A stretch of DNA of 20,856 nt, taken from positions 1-20,856 of the IMG/VR virus record IMGVR_UViG_3300038427_000075; one strand, given 5' to 3'. The notes beneath the pieces were generated by a model. The model searched no databases. It had not been told where the DNA came from and saw only the letters and a list, made by a program, of their open reading frames with translations. The position numbers were made by a program, and so were the translations under genes. Of this stretch, positions 1 through 5,537 are shown piece after piece (the first letter of the stretch is position 1; each line of letters begins with the position of its first letter). Source of the stretch: a virus.

Positions 1-669
1 TTCGTTATAGAGCTTCATGTGGGCTGATTCAAAAGCTGCAATCGTATCGCTCACGAAGTTTCGGTAAAAGCCCTGCTTGTCACGATAATCTCCCACCACG
101 AAGCAGGCAAAGCGATTAGGCTTCAGCATTCCGCAAGAGACGCGGATCACCTGGCGGTATGCCTCCAGGAATTTATCGTGGGGCATTGTGGAGAGATCGC
201 GCGGATCATCCGAATAAACCTCCAAATCCCCATAAGGTGGACAGGAGAAGATGAGATCGTAGCTACCCGGCGCGAGGACCGCTGCTTTCAGGGCGTCGCC
301 TTCAATCCACTGCACTCGACCAAAGCTTTTCTTTCCCGCCCAGCCGTTCGCCCCAGTACTCAGAATATCCTTTGCTTGCTTTCGGTTGGCCTCAAGCTGG
401 CCCTTTGATAGCTCGATTCCCACGTAATCAAGGCCCAAGATGCCCGCCGCTATTCCACGCACACTCCCCCCAGCGAAGGGGTCGAGTACTTTGCTCTTGG
501 GAGGGCAAAACCAGCGATAGATCAATTCACAGAGGGTGGCATCGAATATGCTCGTGCCGGTTGGCTGCCCATCGGCACCATATACTGTCTCAAGATATTC
601 TTCCCCCGGCTTCAGTCGTTCAATTCTTTCCGCTAAAGCGTTCGGGGATGCGGACCAAGTTCGGGCCAT
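1..669 (-). CDS. DNA methyltransferase (C-terminal half of a ParB-methyltransferase type protein), cut by window edge
   Basis: The open frame of 223 codons runs off the left edge. Motif I DPFAGG lies at residues 63-68 (after KVL) and the catalytic motif IV SCPPYGD at 142-148, so this is an amino-methyltransferase that should make N6-methyladenine or N4-methylcytosine with S-adenosylmethionine. The stretch TGTSIFDATLCELIYRWF (residues 38-54) and the later DLSTMPHDKFLEAYR and FVVGDYRDKQGFYRNF are, from memory, typical of the methylase half of phage ParB-methylase fusions. The start ATG follows a purine-rich GGTGGAAGAAAGG stretch. The upstream ParB ORF is in the same reading frame but is separated by stop codons and repeat tracts. 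It may therefore be translated alone or be the second half of a broken or phase-variable fusion. Family call is firm; the exact N-terminus is not. Confidence 0.85.
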   Translation of the reverse strand, partial: MARTWSASPNALAERIERLKPGEEYLETVYGADGQPTGTSIFDATLCELIYRWFCPPKSKVLDPFAGGSVRGIAAGILGLDYVGIELSKGQLEANRKQAKDILSTGANGWAGKKSFGRVQWIEGDALKAAVLAPGSYDLIFSCPPYGDLEVYSDDPRDLSTMPHDKFLEAYRQVIRVSCGMLKPNRFACFVVGDYRDKQGFYRNFVSDTIAAFESAHMKLYNE

Positions 670-686
670 TGCCTTTCTTCCACCTT

Positions 687-812
687 TCAGAATTCGCTGG
701 CTTGTATCGTCAAGCTGCCTGCCTGCCTGCCTGCCTGCCTACGACCCAGGTTAAATTTCGCATTCTCTCCCCGCATCAGATCTTGCCCGAAACACCGCGC
801 GTTCTTACCCAT
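687..812 (-). CDS. 41-codon linker ORF between ParB and methyltransferase ORFs
   Basis: This short frame starts with an ATG that overlaps the stop of the ParB ORF (ATGGGTAA, shared bases) and ends just before the methyltransferase start. It encodes CFGQDLMRGENAKFNLG followed by an R-Q-A-G repeat translated from the AGGC tract. From memory, FGQDLMRGE-like text occurs in the linker of intact phage ParB-methylase proteins, so this is probably the middle piece of one broken gene, not an independent protein. Adding one 4-nt AGGC unit, or removing two, would put this frame in phase with the methyltransferase. Whether it is translated is unknown. Confidence 0.35.
   Translation of the reverse strand: MGKNARCFGQDLMRGENAKFNLGRRQAGRQAGSLTIQASEF
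715..740. repeat. Tetranucleotide tract, (GCCT)6.5 on plus / (AGGC) on minus
   Basis: Six complete GCCT units plus a preceding CT, without interruption. It lies between the ParB ORF and the methyltransferase start, on the coding strand as AGGC repeats. Each unit gained or lost shifts the frame by one base, so this tract can join or separate the linker frame and the methyltransferase frame. Confidence 0.95.
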
Positions 813-1728
813 CTATCGGCCTTCCCCTTCCATCACCCCGCTGCCTTTTGCTGTAGTCTGCCGCTGGCCTTGGTGAACCGCCCGGCGATGCTGAAATTCG
901 TTTAGCCGCCCTTGGCTCTTGAAGGCTGATATTCTCTCTCTCTCTCTCTCTCTGCAATCCGCTTTCCGAAGGCGTTCTTGGCGTCAATCGGGTCGCTGAA
1001 TTCGCCGCCTCTGAATAGTGCTCCGCCCTTGAAGGTTTGGCTTTGTTTGTTTGTTTGTCACCTGCGAAATGTTTCCACTCCGGGCCACGCTTATCGCCAG
1101 GGCTGCCAGGGCAGTTCGTTTCCCTGCGTCCCAGTTCACTCTGAATCCCCAGTGCTAGCCAAGCCCGCTTGCGGTCCTGCCAATAGCCCTGCCGGGCATC
1201 CAACACGGAGAACGGAGGCACAATGAACCTCTCCGCCAGCGTCTTGTGCGCTTCTTCGGGCGTGATGTGCTCAGCGTCGCCTTCCGTGAGAGCATTGGCA
1301 AAGAGCGCCGTCAATTCCTCCGGGAAGAAGAACTTGTCAAGATCGGCCAGCCCTTCATCGGAAAGAGACTTCAGCATTGCAGGGTCCATCTCGCTCAAAT
1401 CTGATGCTCTGTTATCGGCAATCGCCAACTCCGCTTTCTGCTTCGGCGTCAGGCCACGGCGTACCACGGCCACGATCTCGTTGCCGGTAGCCTCTACAGA
1501 AATCACCTTTTCGATCCCCACGTTGGCGGCACCTTCTAGAACTCCGTGCCCAGCGATAATCTGGCCGGTTTCATCTATCACGATTGATCGCGCGGCACCA
1601 TACTGCTCAAGCGATTGCTCAATCATGCCGATGTTGCGCTTGTCGTGGAGTCGAGCGTTGCGCGGATCAGCATGCAAGTCTTTGAGATGCGTGATCGGCT
1701 TATGCTTCATTGCCTTGCGTTTTACCAC
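805..1728 (-). CDS. ParB/Srx-type N-terminal domain protein, likely N-terminal half of a ParB-methyltransferase fusion
   Basis: Residues 10-115 form a ParB-like nuclease/CTPase fold domain: DPRNARLHD, then IVIDETGQIIAGHGVLEGA with the G-x-x-x-GH signature, then LTPKQKAELAIADNRASDLS. In phages such domains usually precede a methyltransferase in the same polypeptide and are thought to help target the DNA. After residue 165 comes FIVPPFSVLDARQGYWQDRK, which I recall from the joint region of such fusions; the rest is low-complexity linker ending at a TAA. The GTG start is chosen for its CGGAGGG ribosome site five bases upstream; an ATG lies at codon 7. The (AG)n tract encodes RERERE and the (CAAA)n tract encodes DKQTNK. 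A promoter-like palindrome and an inverted-repeat element lie directly upstream. The downstream methyltransferase shares its frame. Confidence 0.85.
   Translation of the reverse strand: MVKRKAMKHKPITHLKDLHADPRNARLHDKRNIGMIEQSLEQYGAARSIVIDETGQIIAGHGVLEGAANVGIEKVISVEATGNEIVAVVRRGLTPKQKAELAIADNRASDLSEMDPAMLKSLSDEGLADLDKFFFPEELTALFANALTEGDAEHITPEEAHKTLAERFIVPPFSVLDARQGYWQDRKRAWLALGIQSELGRRETNCPGSPGDKRGPEWKHFAGDKQTNKAKPSRAEHYSEAANSATRLTPRTPSESGLQRERERENISLQEPRAAKRISASPGGSPRPAADYSKRQRGDGRGRPIDG
933..953. repeat. Dinucleotide tract, (TC)10.5 on plus / (AG) on minus
   Basis: Twenty-one bases of perfect TC repeat, inside the 3' half of the ParB ORF, read on the coding strand as alternating Arg-Glu codons. 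Change by one unit would shift the frame by two bases and alter everything downstream of the ParB domain. Confidence 0.95.
1042..1058. repeat. Tetranucleotide tract, (TTTG)4 on plus / (CAAA) on minus
   Basis: Four TTTG units plus one T, inside the ParB ORF linker. This is the third simple-sequence tract in about 350 bases. Shorter than the other two, so it is the least certain to be slippage-prone. Confidence 0.85.
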
Positions 1729-1759
1729 TTCGGCCCTCCGATTTCAATCGCTTTTTCAG

Positions 1760-1780
1760 GAGTCCATTATAACAGACTCT
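1760..1780 (-). promoter_or_regulatory. Promoter/operator-like palindrome, copy B, upstream of ParB ORF
   Basis: Read on the minus strand the core is GTCTGTTATAATGGAC, with TGTTATAAT fitting an extended -10 box. It is a degenerate member of a 16-bp palindrome found in three copies in the window (consensus GTCYRTTATAAYRGAC). It lies about 33 bases before the GTG start of the ParB ORF. No -35-like hexamer is visible 17 bases further upstream; that position falls in the arm of an inverted-repeat element. Confidence 0.6.
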
Positions 1781-1911
1781 CCGGGCGCTCTGCCCCGTCC
1801 CCTCAGTCGAGGGAGGGAACAGGGCTCCACTACGAACAACCTCTACTCTCCCGCCACCCTTGGCTCTTTACGATCGTCCGCGCCAAGGAAGAGACAGGGC
1901 AGAGCGCCCGG
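1781..1911. repeat. 131-bp inverted-repeat element with 15-bp perfect arms
   Basis: CCGGGCGCTCTGCCC at the left end is repeated perfectly and inverted at the right end (GGGCAGAGCGCCCGG). Within the 101-base interior are further inverted repeats: CCCTC-AGTC-GAGGG near the left arm and CCTTGG...CCAAGG near the right arm, so a transcript could fold as a multi-branch structure. It fills the gap between the small secreted protein gene and promoter copy B, abutting the latter. No long ORF crosses it convincingly, and no T-run follows either arm, so it is not an ordinary terminator. It could be a structured RNA, a MITE-like element or a protein-binding palindrome. Confidence 0.7.
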
Positions 1912-1922
1912 CGAAACTCCCG

Positions 1923-2282
1923 TTACCGCTTCTGCTTTTCCTGCCCGATGGCCGCCTTGCTCTTTTCCGGCTGGGCCGCAGGAGGATTGGCTGGTGGTGG
2001 AGTTGCGGGAGGTACCCGCACCAACATACCTGTCTGAAAATTAAGCTGCCACCCTTCTCCCGTCAAGCCCTGTACTTTTACCTCTGCCGACACGAGTTCG
2101 TTGATGTCTGCCTGAAGCTGTGCAAGCTCCTGCTGAACGGTCCTGAATGCCAGCTTTCCTGAAGGACTCAACTGAACCATCTGAGGCCCTTGAGATGTTT
2201 GCGGAACCTTCTGGCCTTGTTGGCCGGAGGTGACGTTGCCCACGATCCCCAAAATGCAAACCATCATCCAAACCTTTTTCAT
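1923..2282 (-). CDS. Small exported protein, unknown function
   Basis: 119 residues. A Sec-type signal peptide is visible: MKK, then the hydrophobic stretch VWMMVCILGIVGNV, then TSG-QQ as a likely cleavage region; there is no lipobox cysteine after it. The mature part is Gln-rich, contains AFRTVQQELAQLQADINELV (a short amphipathic or coiled-coil segment), a GEGWQLNFQTGMLVRV motif, and a Pro/Ala/Lys-rich tail (PPATPPPANPPAAQ). The ATG chosen has AAAAGGAGA ten bases upstream; an earlier in-frame ATG nine codons before it lacks such a site. Similar small 'exported, Gln-rich, ends in a hydrophobic tagline' proteins occur in phage genomes, but I cannot name a family. Its role in an early phage region is unclear. 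Confidence 0.7.
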   Translation of the reverse strand: MKKVWMMVCILGIVGNVTSGQQGQKVPQTSQGPQMVQLSPSGKLAFRTVQQELAQLQADINELVSAEVKVQGLTGEGWQLNFQTGMLVRVPPATPPPANPPAAQPEKSKAAIGQEKQKR

Positions 2283-2313
2283 TTCATTCTCCTTTTCATG
2301 TTTCGTCATTGGC

Positions 2314-2368
2314 GAGCAGGACTCCGCCGCAGGAGAGGGAGAACTCAGCGCGACGGAGGAGCCTGCTC
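2314..2368. repeat. Imperfect hairpin between two small genes
   Basis: GAGCAGG at the left pairs with CCTGCTC at the right, and an inner CTCCG pairs with CGGAG across small bulges; the apex is purine-rich. It lies between the stop of the upstream small protein and the ribosome site of the exported protein gene. No T-run follows on the minus strand, so it is a possible mRNA stability or attenuation structure, not a clear terminator. Confidence 0.45.
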
Positions 2369-2374
2369 ACACGT

Positions 2375-2590
2375 TTATTGAACTTCCGCAACATCATATC
2401 CGAAGACGTCCATGATTGATCCCAAAGCCGTCCCAATATGCTTTAGAGAAACGGAGACGCCGAGACGCACATTTGCGCACTGTGTACCTTCCAGCCCCCG
2501 CTTTGTTATGTCTGCGGCAAAGTTCCACAAAGCGGAAACAACCGCTTCCTGCTTCTTAATGTTACGGCTACGCTTTCGGCGCTTTACCAT
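2375..2590 (-). CDS. Small basic hypothetical protein (71 aa)
   Basis: I do not recognise a family. The N-terminus MVKRRKRSRNIKKQEA is very basic, and the rest (VVSALWNFAADITKRG, then a hydrophobic VRLGVSVSLKHIGTALGSIMDVFGYDV) could pack as a small helical or beta domain. A nucleic-acid contact by the basic end is only an inference. TGAGGAG lies eight bases before this ATG; an ATG two codons earlier sits too close to the same site. It follows the DUF4326 gene after about 59 bases and precedes the exported protein gene, so it is probably in the same transcript. Confidence 0.6.
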   Translation of the reverse strand: MVKRRKRSRNIKKQEAVVSALWNFAADITKRGLEGTQCANVRLGVSVSLKHIGTALGSIMDVFGYDVAEVQ

Positions 2591-2649
2591 CACCATATCT
2601 CCTCAGTCAAACCGGCTTTGACTTCATATCCGCGACAGGCTCAGGCCCG

Positions 2650-2964
2650 TCACCCCGCCAGCGAAAGCCTCAATGTCTGGTGCGGGCCGTTCGCTATTTC
2701 CAAGAGGATGTCCCCGTGGCAAGGGCTTGACAGGCTACACCAGCAGGCTAAATCCTTGCCGCGCAATTCTTTCCTAATTGAGTCGCGAAATGATTCTGGT
2801 TTTTCAACGTACACGAGAGTTTTATAATCATCTATGCAGGTTTGGGCGTCAACATACCTCGACATGGGAAGAGGATTACCCCATTTGGACGGCCTCCCAA
2901 CGTAGACAACGCCCTCGGGCATCCTCCAGCCCTTTGTGCGTTTCCGCTGAATTCGTTTTGCCAT
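2650..2964 (-). CDS. DUF4326 domain protein
   Basis: 104 residues. The sequence carries the marks of DUF4326 as I know it: VVYVGRPSKWGNPLP near residues 19-34 and the C-terminal LRGKDLACWCSLSSPCHGDILLEIAN, with a C-W-C...C-H cluster that could bind metal. The domain is common in phages and plasmids; its function is not established. An AGGAG ribosome site sits seven bases before the ATG. The 153 bases between this gene and the next one upstream hold nothing I can support. The gene is in line with the other minus-strand small genes. Confidence 0.85.
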   Translation of the reverse strand: MAKRIQRKRTKGWRMPEGVVYVGRPSKWGNPLPMSRYVDAQTCIDDYKTLVYVEKPESFRDSIRKELRGKDLACWCSLSSPCHGDILLEIANGPHQTLRLSLAG

Positions 2965-3117
2965 TAGATTCTCCTATGTCAGCAGCCACTACCGTACCTG
3001 AAACGGAACCTGAATCGGGAACTGCCAGCTCGGAGCACAATCTTTGCAAACGGGTATAGGCTCCGGAAGTGTCCATGCTCAAAACGTGTCAGCCTTTCCC
3101 ATAACCCTATCGGGGGG

Positions 3118-3678
3118 TCATTCCTTTGCCTTGGGGCACGTAGCCAAAGCCTCACAGACAACATCCCATTGCGCTGCCCATGTGGACTTCGGAACATTCT
3201 TAGGAAAGCCTGTAAGTTCCAACTCTAAGAGAGACATTAGGCTTTCCAGGGCATCCCTCACCCGCCTGAGCGCCGTTAGTTCCTTCAGCAGAGCCGCGCC
3301 GGGGTTGTCGCCGGCAAGAATGCACTCGGCAGAGTGCTTTTCGGTTCCATCCTGGGTACACGCGACCTCACCCTCGTCACGGGGTTGGCCGTTATTGCAC
3401 ACGACGCAGTAGAATCCTTTCCGATTGATGGCTGGAAGGACCAGGTGTTGTCGCATCTCCGCGCACTTCGCATGTAACTTCTCGTTGGCTTTGATGAGGC
3501 GTTTCACTTCATCCTGCGCCCGCTGAAGCTCGATACAAAACCTCACAGAATTGGAAGCAGCCTTGCCAAGCTCACGTTGCGCCGCTGCCAACTGGAACTT
3601 TGACTTAGCAAGCTCTGCGGTTAGACGGCAGATTTCCTCAAACTTTTGGATTTGAAGTTCTCTTTCACTCATCGACAT
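3118..3678 (-). CDS. Coiled-coil protein with Cys cluster, unknown function
   Basis: 186 residues from the ATG chosen. Residues 1-75 are a long heptad-rich helix (for example FEEICRLTAELAKSKFQLAA and LQRAQDEVKRLIKANEKLHA), probably a coiled coil. It is followed by a candidate zinc site, CVVC near residue 90 with later C, H and C (ACTQDGTEKHSAEC), then a second helical part with LLKELTALRRVRDALESL. The reading frame stays open for 44 codons upstream, but that stretch overlaps the preceding gene and reads as shadow sequence; the chosen ATG has an AAAGGGTGG site, and a second ATG lies two codons on. Likely a phage DNA-binding or scaffold-like accessory protein; the function is unknown. Confidence 0.65.
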   Translation of the reverse strand: MSMSERELQIQKFEEICRLTAELAKSKFQLAAAQRELGKAASNSVRFCIELQRAQDEVKRLIKANEKLHAKCAEMRQHLVLPAINRKGFYCVVCNNGQPRDEGEVACTQDGTEKHSAECILAGDNPGAALLKELTALRRVRDALESLMSLLELELTGFPKNVPKSTWAAQWDVVCEALATCPKAKE

Positions 3679-3709
3679 GCTTCGCCACCCTTTCTCTTTC
3701 CCGTACGGC

Positions 3710-4321
3710 TTACCTGGGCTTACCGCCACTTTGCACCCCCTCCTCCCTGATCTGGCGCTTGAGGTCGGCAATGCGCCGTTCCTGCCAGCATCCCCCTTGA
3801 CTAGGATCACAACTGGCGTAATGCAATCCCAGCTTGGCCTCTTCCAGCCTCGCCTCCAGCCGCACGCGGTTCAGGAAGTCCGGGTCAGGGCGGAGGGAGC
3901 GAATCTCAGATGCTCCACACTTTACCGTGATGCCGGTATCCCGGTGAATCCAACGCTGCTTGGACTCTTGCCACTCAACAGGATTGCCTTCTGTACAGAG
4001 GGCGCACACTAGTATTGAGCACCTCTCCACGGTCACGGCTTCGGCCTTGGTGACGGCCTCAGCTTGGTCAAGGCAAGCTCCGCAGCACATAAAAGTAGCC
4101 CGCGTCGGGGGATTATCTCCTTTTTTTGTAGTGTGCTGGCCCATATCAATGTTTCTCAGCTCCGCCCTCGAATGCCCCACTGGGCAGGTCGAGAGATCCT
4201 GGGGCTTCTGCATCTCGGCTATAGCAGCGTCCCAACCCGCTCTTGCCGTATCCTTAGATTGCATGTACGGAACAGCTACCCATTCTCGCCACCATTGTTC
4301 AAACCTCTCATCTTTGATCAT
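3710..4321 (-). CDS. Phage hypothetical protein with several CxxC motifs
   Basis: 203 residues. The start region MIKDERFEQWWREWVAVPY and later TARAGWDAAIAEMQK follow a pattern common at the start of phage early proteins (F-x-x-W-W, then GWxAAxAE). Cysteine groups follow: STCPVGHS, MCCGACL, LVCALC and a CDPSQGGCW near the C-terminus, suggesting one or more zinc sites. The C-terminus is helical (RLEARLEEAKLGLHY, IADLKRQIREE). The start is set by a strong AGGAGG seven bases upstream; a longer in-frame ATG 20 codons earlier adds CGRCPRFHEGD but has no ribosome site. The stop lies 31 bases before the next start. No function is known to me. Confidence 0.7.
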   Translation of the reverse strand: MIKDERFEQWWREWVAVPYMQSKDTARAGWDAAIAEMQKPQDLSTCPVGHSRAELRNIDMGQHTTKKGDNPPTRATFMCCGACLDQAEAVTKAEAVTVERCSILVCALCTEGNPVEWQESKQRWIHRDTGITVKCGASEIRSLRPDPDFLNRVRLEARLEEAKLGLHYASCDPSQGGCWQERRIADLKRQIREEGVQSGGKPR

Positions 4322-4393
4322 TTCTTGGCCTCCTGGATCACCTTCATGGAAACGAGGGCATCTACCACAGCTCTCGCTCATAACTCATTCTGC

Positions 4394-4882
4394 CTACACT
4401 TGACCGGGCAATGCTTCGCGCATCTTGTCCTTGCTTGCCATCATTCGACGCATGGCGAATTGCATCTTAGCGAACGCCCCTCCAGCCCTCATCCGTTGAT
4501 GAATATCCGCCTGAGCTTCCGGCGAGTATTTCCTGACGTCCGCCAGGAACTGCGCGAACTCCTCGGCCGTGAGTTCTCCCTTTTCTCTCTGACACGAGAT
4601 GCAGATGCACTCCATCGTCCAGGGATCACCACCCCGCGCTATCGGCATCGGATGATCCGGGCTCATCGTGCTGATCTTGATCCGCTCTCCGCAGAACTTG
4701 CACGGCTGACCAACGCCCGACGCCAGAATCTCGCGTCCCTTCTTCAGAGGAAGATTACCGGAGAATCCTTTCTTGCGCATCCGCTGATTCAGGGCCGCCA
4801 CGAGCTGGCCCGACCTCTTGTTGAACTTCTGCTGGGCCTTCGTCGTGAATCCCGGCAGGCTTATCTGCATCGTGATCGCCAT
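4394..4882 (-). CDS. HNH endonuclease-like protein
   Basis: 162 residues. The central part reads CKFCGERIK, then MSPDHPMPIARGGDPWTMECICISCQREKGELTAEEF, which is the HNH/zinc-clamped beta-beta-alpha-metal layout: CxxC, DH followed by P-x-x-x-GG, then CxxCQ-x-x-K. The catalytic His is most likely the DH (about residue 77). The N-terminus is basic (FNKRSGQLVAALNQRMRKKG) and the C-terminus helical. Phage HNH proteins nick or cut DNA in packaging, homing or recombination; which applies here is open. The ATG has CGGAGAA eight bases upstream, and promoter-like palindrome copy A sits directly before that, so the gene probably starts a transcript. Confidence 0.8.
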   Translation of the reverse strand: MAITMQISLPGFTTKAQQKFNKRSGQLVAALNQRMRKKGFSGNLPLKKGREILASGVGQPCKFCGERIKISTMSPDHPMPIARGGDPWTMECICISCQREKGELTAEEFAQFLADVRKYSPEAQADIHQRMRAGGAFAKMQFAMRRMMASKDKMREALPGQV

Positions 4883-4890
4883 GGTTTGTT

Positions 4891-4918
4891 CTCCGAGTCC
4901 ATTATAATGGACTTTCTG
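4891..4918 (-). promoter_or_regulatory. Promoter/operator-like palindrome, copy A, upstream of HNH gene
   Basis: The core GTCCATTATAATGGAC is a perfect 16-bp palindrome containing TATAAT. On the minus strand it is preceded by CAGAAA and followed by TCGGAGAA, which is the ribosome site of the HNH gene; the ATG is only 14 bases from the core. No -35 consensus is seen at the usual distance. The same arrangement (core, CGGAGAA, start) recurs at copy C near 13017. Confidence 0.65.
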
Positions 4919-4919
4919 T

Positions 4920-5180
4920 TTATCCGCACTCCAAGCGGATTCCGTTGGTTACCCTCCACTTTTCAGCCAACCAATCAGCCGCAAGGCTGAGTCCAGCCCT
5001 TGTAACAAGACGCTTCCCTCCTGAAACCCCTTTCCTGATCCTCTTGTTCATGGCTTTGCGCCTTATCCTGGCTACCGGACGCTTCCAAGCCCAGTATGCC
5101 GCCGTGTGCTGCGGGCAACATGAGAGTTGATTCTTTGCTTTTGGCTCAAAAGCTGCTTGGCACCATCTGCAAATTCTCAT
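4920..5180 (-). CDS. Small zinc-finger protein (86 aa)
   Basis: MRICRWCQAAFEPKAKNQ then LSCCPQHTAAYWAWKRP gives a CxxC followed by C-C-x-x-H, a treble-clef or zinc-ribbon style site near the N-terminus, as found in many phage DNA-binding small proteins. The rest is very basic (RIRRKAMNKRIRKG, GGKRLVTRAG), which suggests nucleic-acid binding. The ATG is chosen because the protein then begins at the zinc motif and has AAAGGACGGAG upstream; the frame continues to a TTG 16 codons earlier. The stop lies at the left end, next to promoter-like copy A. Confidence 0.65.
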   Translation of the reverse strand: MRICRWCQAAFEPKAKNQLSCCPQHTAAYWAWKRPVARIRRKAMNKRIRKGVSGGKRLVTRAGLSLAADWLAEKWRVTNGIRLECG

Positions 5181-5231
5181 GTCTCCGTCCTTTCTTGCTT
5201 GGCCCTTGCTATAGTTCTTGCCCGACAACGC

Positions 5232-5372
5232 CTAGGATTGGCTCCTGACGCTGGCAAATGGCATCCTAGGGGCCTTTCCCGCTTCCCCAGGAGGATCCAT
5301 AGCTTTGTGCAGCAGATCGCTGCGGTGAATCATGTCCTCGTTGAACCCTTTCTGCTCTTGAGTGATCTTCAT
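5232..5372 (-). CDS. Tiny coupled ORF (46 aa), unknown function
   Basis: The protein begins MKITQEQKGFNEDMIHRSDL and ends PFASVRSQS. Support is positional: its ATG overlaps the stop of the preceding gene as ATGA, and GGAG lies eight bases upstream. The residues are ordinary, with a short acidic/amphipathic start and a Pro-rich middle (MDPPGEAGKAPRMP). I recognise no family. Without this gene the stretch would be an unexplained 190-base gap in an otherwise packed operon. Confidence 0.5.
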   Translation of the reverse strand: MKITQEQKGFNEDMIHRSDLLHKAMDPPGEAGKAPRMPFASVRSQS

Positions 5373-5527
5373 GTCGTCCGCTCCATTCTGTTCAACAGTT
5401 CCAGATAGCTCAGGTTAGGACCGATGGCCGTTCTGCCAAAATTATTACATTTTTTGTTAATGCACTGCATCATGGCCAAGCGTGGAGATTCCGAGATCAC
5501 ATCAAACCCCTCGCCGCATTCGCACAT
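5369..5527 (-). CDS. Small zinc-ribbon-like protein (52 aa)
   Basis: MCECGEGFDVISESPRLAMM is followed by QCINKKCNNFG, giving C-x-C and C-x4-C pairs spaced as in a minimal zinc ribbon. The ATG chosen lies 11 bases after the stop of the methyltransferase gene, with AAAGAGAAAAG as a modest ribosome site. An in-frame ATG 15 codons earlier (MSKLKRPKQPPKEKS...) lies inside the methyltransferase gene behind GGGGAAG and would add a basic tail; I cannot choose firmly. It overlaps the following 46-aa gene by ATGA, so it is coupled. Confidence 0.6.
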   Translation of the reverse strand: MCECGEGFDVISESPRLAMMQCINKKCNNFGRTAIGPNLSYLELLNRMERTT

Positions 5528-5537
5528 GCTTTTCTCT

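Noticed and set aside
1223-2044. Plus-strand frame of 273 codons opposite the ParB ORF
   Set aside because: Low-complexity Ser/Leu/Arg shadow; the ParB domain is clear on the minus strand.
2876-3082. Small minus-strand frame between the DUF4326 and coiled-coil genes
   Set aside because: TTG or ATG start with no ribosome site, overlaps the DUF4326 gene by 89 bases, and its sequence looks non-specific.
2979-3197. Minus-strand frame of 72 codons across the end of the coiled-coil gene
   Set aside because: Arg/Ser-rich with repeated FRFRFR-like text, overlapping the coiled-coil gene in another frame; no start site support.
4064-4990. Plus-strand frame of 308 codons over the HNH and neighbouring genes
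   Set aside because: No recognisable motif, and it opposes an HNH gene with a good ribosome site and promoter-like palindrome.
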